Shown here: positions 60,104-64,000 of the stretch, piece by piece | How the letters are laid out: each line of letters starts with the position of its first letter | Position numbering within the stretch: position 1 is the stretch's first letter | From: Golubevia sp. BC0850 | Lineage: Eukaryota; Basidiomycota; Exobasidiomycetes; Golubeviales; Golubeviaceae | Direction of reading: 5' to 3' | Length of the DNA stretch: 64,000 bases | NCBI GenBank assembly: GCA_012976225.1 | Contig: JAAVVG010000006.1 | Location: 62,001-126,000 of the forward strand | Notes under the pieces: generated by a model | Seen by the model: only the letters and a program-made list of their open reading frames with translations | The model's database searches: none | What the model was told of the DNA's origin: nothing | Translations under genes and position numbers: made by a program

Positions 60104-60824
60104 ATGCCTTTCACTTGCTCGTAAGTTTGACCAAATCCTTCCAGAGCTCAGCTTTGAAGGTCTGCATTGATCATCTTCCGAGAGCTAGTAGCGACCAAGG
60201 GGAAGGGCAGGACAAGTTCTTCTCTTCTGCACCTGCTCTCGAGTTTTGTTCGACTACTGTCTCTGACCCGACTCTCTTTCCATCTTTCTCCTGTTTGATC
60301 TTGCCGACTCTTCTGCTGTTTAAGAGATATCTGCAAACTTTTCTTTGCCGTCATTGTGAGTTTTCCTTCTCATTTCGCTTGTCCTTCTTGGTTGCCTCCA
60401 CATTGACTAACGAACTAAGCTTTCTTCATTCTGTCGCAGCTTCCACCTCTAGGAGTCTTTCTGGAAAGAGGTATGTAATTCGAATGTCACTGAAGACCCT
60501 TCGAATTAAAGGACATTAAAGGCATGGTTCCGGACATCTCCTAATGTCTCTCTTTTCTGAACCTCAGGATGCGCATCCTCCTTCTGGATCTGTATTCTAT
60601 TGACAATTCTAGGTGAGACACTCTTGACATAATTTCCAATTTAGTCTGTTCATCTGCTTCTCACCCGTTTACTCACTCTCACTCTCCAGGATACATCCCT
60701 GGAATTATCTACGTGAGTCCTCAAAGCAGTAGAAAGATGATGCCTTGCTTGGATCCCAACCCCATCTGACTGATCTTCTCACCGCGTCTTTCTACAGGCT
60801 ATCTACGTGATACTGAAATACTAG
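60104..60824 (+). CDS. PMP3: PMP3/RCI2-family plasma-membrane proteolipid
   Basis: Pmp3 proteins are tiny two-helix proteins of the plasma membrane that affect membrane potential and salt tolerance. Six exons, 60104-60120, 60325-60355, 60440-60470, 60568-60612, 60690-60712 and 60798-60824, total 174 nt, or 57 residues. Read in order they give MPFTCSDICKLFFAVI, LPPLGVFLERGCASSFW, ICILLTILGYIPGIIYA and IYVILKY. This is the complete family pattern with ILPPLGVFLERGC and LLTILGYIPGIIxAxYVILKY-like ends, at the usual length. Every junction has an AG acceptor and a GT donor. The introns (204, 84, 97, 77 and 85 nt) together are over three times longer than the coding sequence. The longer open frame at 59938-60519 on the same strand crosses these introns and is not the product. 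Confidence 0.95.
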
Positions 60825-61721
60825 CCTCCCGAAACACCAGCCACTATTGAAACATTCCTCGTTTTCCATTTTGTACATACCAGTATTTTCATTGCTTTGA
60901 CCTACAAAGATCTATTTCTCTCACTTCTATGAACCCGTCAAAGGTCTGATGCGCTCTTTGACGGGTTCATCAAAGGTGAAGGATGATCAGACATGGACAA
61001 GTAAGATGTTAACTCATCGATCGAACTCTTCTCTTGAGTTCACTGACACTTAAAACCTTGTTTCAATTTGATCTCAGACCGGTTCTGACTGTAAATCACG
61101 CCTCTCTGATTTCATTTTTACCTTGTTTAGATGGCCTTTCATGACTACACGTCCCTTGATGAAACGTCCTGATTTAGCTGCATTGTCTACCAGTCTCTCG
61201 AAACAAAATGACGAAGAGGCTCTGATCGTTTCTCTTAAAGACGCTGGAATGAACCAGATGAAGAAAAAGAAAAGCAATTAAAACTCTTGCTCTAAAAGGC
61301 GCCAATGAAGAGAGACTCTGGTGATGACTTGTAAGAGGTGCTCGCCACCCTTCCAGGGCGTCTTCACCCAAACATCGACATTCTAGGATTGATCTTGCGT
61401 ACAGTCTTCTGTTCTTTGGTTAGTCTGCCAGTGCTGTAGCTGCGGTTTATACTTTGTATTTGATTAGTTGATGAGACAAGGTTCAAAAGTTCAAACCAGA
61501 GCATCACAAAAGAATCCAACAGGTTCCTTGAATGAGGCTTGGCTTACATAGTTGCAGTTGAATCAGAGACATGCATCGGGTGTCGGGACAAATCACGTTT
61601 GATTGAAATGTTCGTTATCGGAGAGTACAAAACGTCAAAGTCGGATAACCCTACCACTAAAACCTCTGCCGCCCTTCTTCACTTTTCCCACTTGAAAAGT
61701 TTGTGAAAGAGAGCATATCTA
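60825..61721. other. Intergenic stretch
   Basis: About 900 nt after PMP3. An inverted repeat, TGAACCCGTCAAAG...CTTTGACGGGTTCA, near 60930-60970 could form a hairpin after the PMP3 stop. No gene was recognised. Confidence 0.45.
60930..60970. repeat. Inverted repeat (possible hairpin)
   Basis: TGAACCCGTCAAAG and CTTTGACGGGTTCA face each other across about 12 nt, about 110 nt past the PMP3 stop. The perfect 14-bp arms could form a 3'-UTR or termination hairpin, or be a small mobile-element footprint. Confidence 0.6.
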
Positions 61722-62287
61722 CTAACCGAGTTGATGACTCCATATCACAGGGACGCCAGGACCAGATCTAGATCCAAGCTGAACAAGAGTGCTTGTAGAA
61801 GCCAGTTCATCTCGAAGAGGTTTGATCCCTTTCTCCTTTTCTGTTCTTTCCTCTACTTCAGTCTCCCCTACAGTCTGAACTTGATCCAAGATAGAATCGC
61901 AGCACCAAATGGCCCTTGCTTCCAACAGCAGACCCAAGGGCCATTTGGTCTTTACTGTTCCGAGGAAGGTTTCTAGAAGCGACAAACCAAAGGAAGAGCC
62001 AGCAAGCCAAACGGTCATCCATCCAGAGGTTTCAAGTGACCTGATAATTTGAATTCAAAGAAAGATCAGCAATCCCAGAGGATTCCGGCCTTTCAGTCTA
62101 GTAAGATGCTCCAACCACTGCTGAAGTCCTATCTTCACGTCCCATTCTGCTCTCGCTCTCTCTTTTTCCAGCGTTATGGATTCCTCGAATATGAAGCATT
62201 CTCACCTCTCCATGGATCAGATCCAATGATCCAGCCTTTCCCAATCAAGACGACAATCCTCTCGGCCTGATCTTCTGCTCCAGCCAT
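61722..62287 (-). other. Possible minus-strand gene or relic, unresolved
   Basis: An ATG at 62287 opens MAGAEDQAERIVVLIGKGWI, then IGSDPWR and a GTGAGA donor at 62205. Further down, a 98-codon frame ending at 61722 reads MTVWLAGSSFGLSLLETFLG, TVKTKWPLGLLLEARAIWCC and DSILDQVQTVGETEVEER. The second part looks protein-like, but the only nearby acceptor (TTATCAG) joins it out of phase. Either an exon was missed or the gene is broken. No family was recognised. Confidence 0.35.
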
Positions 62288-62933
62288 CTTCAATTGTTCC
62301 GCTTTCCGATGTCGGCTAGTAGGAATTCAGACCTTGAAAGTTCTTTTTGAATAGCTTATTGAATCCCTTTATTGTGGCATAAGTTGTGGTGGAAATAGGG
62401 TGAATGCGAGTGCTGCTGATTGCCACTTTGACAGCAGATTCGGATGCTGCCTGATTCACCTTCTTGCTGTTGTGTCGTTGAAGGTGAGGAGTTGAATTGA
62501 TCCTTGGATAAGTAAACACTTATCTGTTAGATCGAATGGTTGAAGGCTGATGGAGATCATTCCGAAAGAGTGGTGAGGGTGGGACGCAAACTGCAAATCA
62601 GTCTTCGTTCTCTCTACATCCATCCCATCGCTGCTTCTCCTCCCTTTCTTTCTCGCGGACCATGTACATCAACTAGTTTGATCCAAGGTAAGCTGCCGAA
62701 GACGCATCCTCTCTCTCCGCGCCCATCTCAGACTTTCTCTCGATCCTTGCAACTTCTTATCCTTCTCATCTTCTCACCCTCCCAATCCCTCTTTCTCACT
62801 CCTCTTGATACTCAATCGCAGGGCAAAGCTATTCTCACTCCTTCCAATGCCGCAGAAGGTATAGCTCTCATCAAGTTTCAAGGTCAAGAACAGCTTAACA
62901 GAAACTTCCTTCTTCCTTCCTCCTTCACGAACC
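62288..62933. promoter_or_regulatory. Intergenic, promoter and leader of NPR2
   Basis: About 650 nt before the NPR2 start, pyrimidine-rich from about 62600 to 62930. The open frame at 62540-62956 runs through the start region in another frame and has no family features. Confidence 0.45.
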
Positions 62934-64000
62934 ATGACAACTCCTGTCTACGATGAACAGTTTCTTCCAAGACTCGTCGCCATCTTCTTTGCAACTTTCC
63001 ATCCAACTGAAGGTCCTAAGGTAGTCTACCAAGTACCGGAAGGCAGCATAGCTCAGGAAGGAGACCCAAATCCCAGCGAAGCGGATTCGAACGAAGCTTT
63101 CGACTCAGACGATGAAGGAGAGGACTTCAAAGGAACCGTCGAGAGGCGAGGGTCTGGCATCGAGGAGCAACTCTCAAATCAAGAGAAAGAAAGGTCAGCA
63201 AGTAGGAATCAGCTACCAAGTCAGCAGCCGAGTCTTGCACCAGTAGAAGAAGCAACCACTCCGAGTGCTGCGAGCTCCTTCCAAACTAGCTTTACTGAGT
63301 CGAAACCTTCCACCTGCGACGCAGACTTCAGCTCTACGGATACTGAAATTGGAGCTGGAGCAAGTCAATTCACGGTTCTAAGAGACCAAGGTGTCAGTAA
63401 TTTCACGATCAGAGACCAACCTACCTCGGAGTTCTCTTCTTTGGACACTCTCTCCATCCCGGTCGTATCTTCTTCTTCCTCGGGTGGTTCCGAATCAGAC
63501 GACTCAGATGACGGAGTCTCAGCTCTAGCAAGACGGAGGAGACTCTCAAGAGACAGTCAAGGGAGACCTCAGGTGAAAGCTCCCTCCGAAGCTTCGAAAG
63601 CAGCTTCAGCTTACTCTGCTGCTGCCTCTCAATCTCGGATCAACCCCGCTGCCAGCGGACTGAAACCTCCAGAGCCTCTCTTCGACTTCTCTCCCCTAGC
63701 CGAGTACGTCATTCCCAAGGCTCCTCTCTGTGGAAGGCTCGTGACCTGCACCACCAAAGCTAGAGCTGCAGCCATCCCCCCGGAGGACGCCTTCTCCAAA
63801 AGCGCAAGATCCAAAGCGAGAAGCGGGAAATCATTCTCTCAATCTGGATCTAGAGCTTCTTCCGTTGCTCCATCTTCGAATGCAGCTCCCTCAATTCCTG
63901 ATTCGCCCAAGTCCACCTCCAACGAGCTTCCTCGAATTCCTCGGCCATCAAACGATCCGTCCTCTTCTAGACTAGTCTCCTCAACCTACAAGGTCCTCTC
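62934..64000 (+). CDS. NPR2: NPR2, GATOR1/SEACIT subunit (partial, runs off the edge)
   Basis: Npr2 with Npr3 and Iml1 restrains TORC1 when amino acids or nitrogen are scarce, at the vacuole. The ATG at 62934 begins MTTPVYDEQFLPRLVAIFFA, then TFHPTEGPKVVYQVPEGSI, the hallmark longin-type start of Npr2. A long Ser/Glu/Asp-rich insert of roughly 190 residues follows (for example SSSSSGGSESDDSDDGVSAL). The domain then resumes with LFDFSPLAEYVIPKAPLCGR and LVTCTTKARA, again Npr2-specific, followed by another Ser/Pro-rich stretch up to the window edge. The first 355 codons are open without an intron, which is unusual here. The C-terminal part lies outside the window. The insert is longer than in yeast Npr2 (family comparison from memory). 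Confidence 0.92.
   Translation, partial: MTTPVYDEQFLPRLVAIFFATFHPTEGPKVVYQVPEGSIAQEGDPNPSEADSNEAFDSDDEGEDFKGTVERRGSGIEEQLSNQEKERSASRNQLPSQQPSLAPVEEATTPSAASSFQTSFTESKPSTCDADFSSTDTEIGAGASQFTVLRDQGVSNFTIRDQPTSEFSSLDTLSIPVVSSSSSGGSESDDSDDGVSALARRRRLSRDSQGRPQVKAPSEASKAASAYSAAASQSRINPAASGLKPPEPLFDFSPLAEYVIPKAPLCGRLVTCTTKARAAAIPPEDAFSKSARSKARSGKSFSQSGSRASSVAPSSNAAPSIPDSPKSTSNELPRIPRPSNDPSSSRLVSSTYKVL

Noticed and set aside
59938-60519. Plus-strand frame of 193 codons
   Set aside because: It runs through introns of PMP3, whose six-exon structure is proved by the complete family sequence.
62540-62956. Plus-strand frame of 138 codons before NPR2
   Set aside because: Pyrimidine-rich leader sequence in another frame. 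The NPR2 start at 62934 is clear.

Overview
The window is nuclear DNA of a fungus. Genes are broken by many short introns, mostly about 50-130 nt, with GTGAGT-like donors and CAG/TAG acceptors. The proteins are typically fungal: KRE6, FZO1, MIR1, YPK1, BRF1, NPR2, MCP1, BNA5 and PMP3. Intron density, the F-box/LRR relic and overall protein flavour suggest a basidiomycete yeast, perhaps Pucciniomycotina; that placement is inference. I saw no rRNA, tRNA, CRISPR, transposon, LTR element or virus-like element.

Layout. 0.3-2.2 kb: a MOB/phocein family gene (-). 2.7-3.9 kb: a decayed PEX12 (+). 4.5-5.3 kb: a small secreted protein (+). 5.9-7.2 kb: a helix-rich secreted protein (-). 7.7-9.7 kb: the mitochondrial phosphate carrier MIR1 (-). 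10.3-12.5 kb: a DCAF4-like WD protein (+). 13.1-17.0 kb: the 21-exon KRE6/SKN1 glucan-synthesis gene (+). 17.6-18.6 kb: a decayed ECM4-type glutathione transferase (+). 19.0-21.9 kb: BRF1 (-), divergent from FZO1 (+, 22.3-25.5 kb). 26.2-30.2 kb: two unrecognised membrane proteins (-). 30.7-33.6 kb: the YPK1-type AGC kinase (-). 34.6-36.5 kb: an arylamine N-acetyltransferase (-) with a decayed tandem copy upstream. 37.4-39.1 kb: a short-chain dehydrogenase (+). 39.6-40.3 kb: a second copy of the small secreted protein family (-). 41.1-45.9 kb: a divergent pair of Dal5/Soa1-type permease and TauD-type dioxygenase. 46.1-48.3 kb: kynureninase (-), divergent from a nitronate monooxygenase (+, 48.8-50.8 kb). 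51.3-52.5 kb: MCP1 (-). 52.9-53.7 kb: an F-box/LRR relic (+). 55.2-57.3 kb: a membrane-anchored alpha/beta hydrolase (+). 58.7 kb: the first exon of a possible small secreted protein. 60.1-60.8 kb: PMP3 (+). 62.9 kb to the right edge: the start of NPR2 (+).

Three features stand out. First, coding micro-exons of 5, 9, 10, 10 and 12 nt can be proved from frame and family motifs in three conserved genes, and the 57-residue PMP3 is split over six exons. Second, two distant small secreted-protein genes share exon design, a C-terminal motif, an identical 13-bp TATA element and an identical 106-nt spacing to the start codon. Third, four host genes are in visible decay (PEX12, ECM4-like, NAT copy, F-box), so this is a region of active gene loss.

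Functional links are loose, as usual in fungi. The permease/dioxygenase pair is the best candidate for a working cassette, probably uptake and oxidation of a sulfonate-like compound. MIR1, FZO1, MCP1 and perhaps the dehydrogenase act in mitochondria. YPK1 and NPR2 belong to TOR-linked signalling, KRE6 to the cell wall and PMP3 to the plasma membrane.
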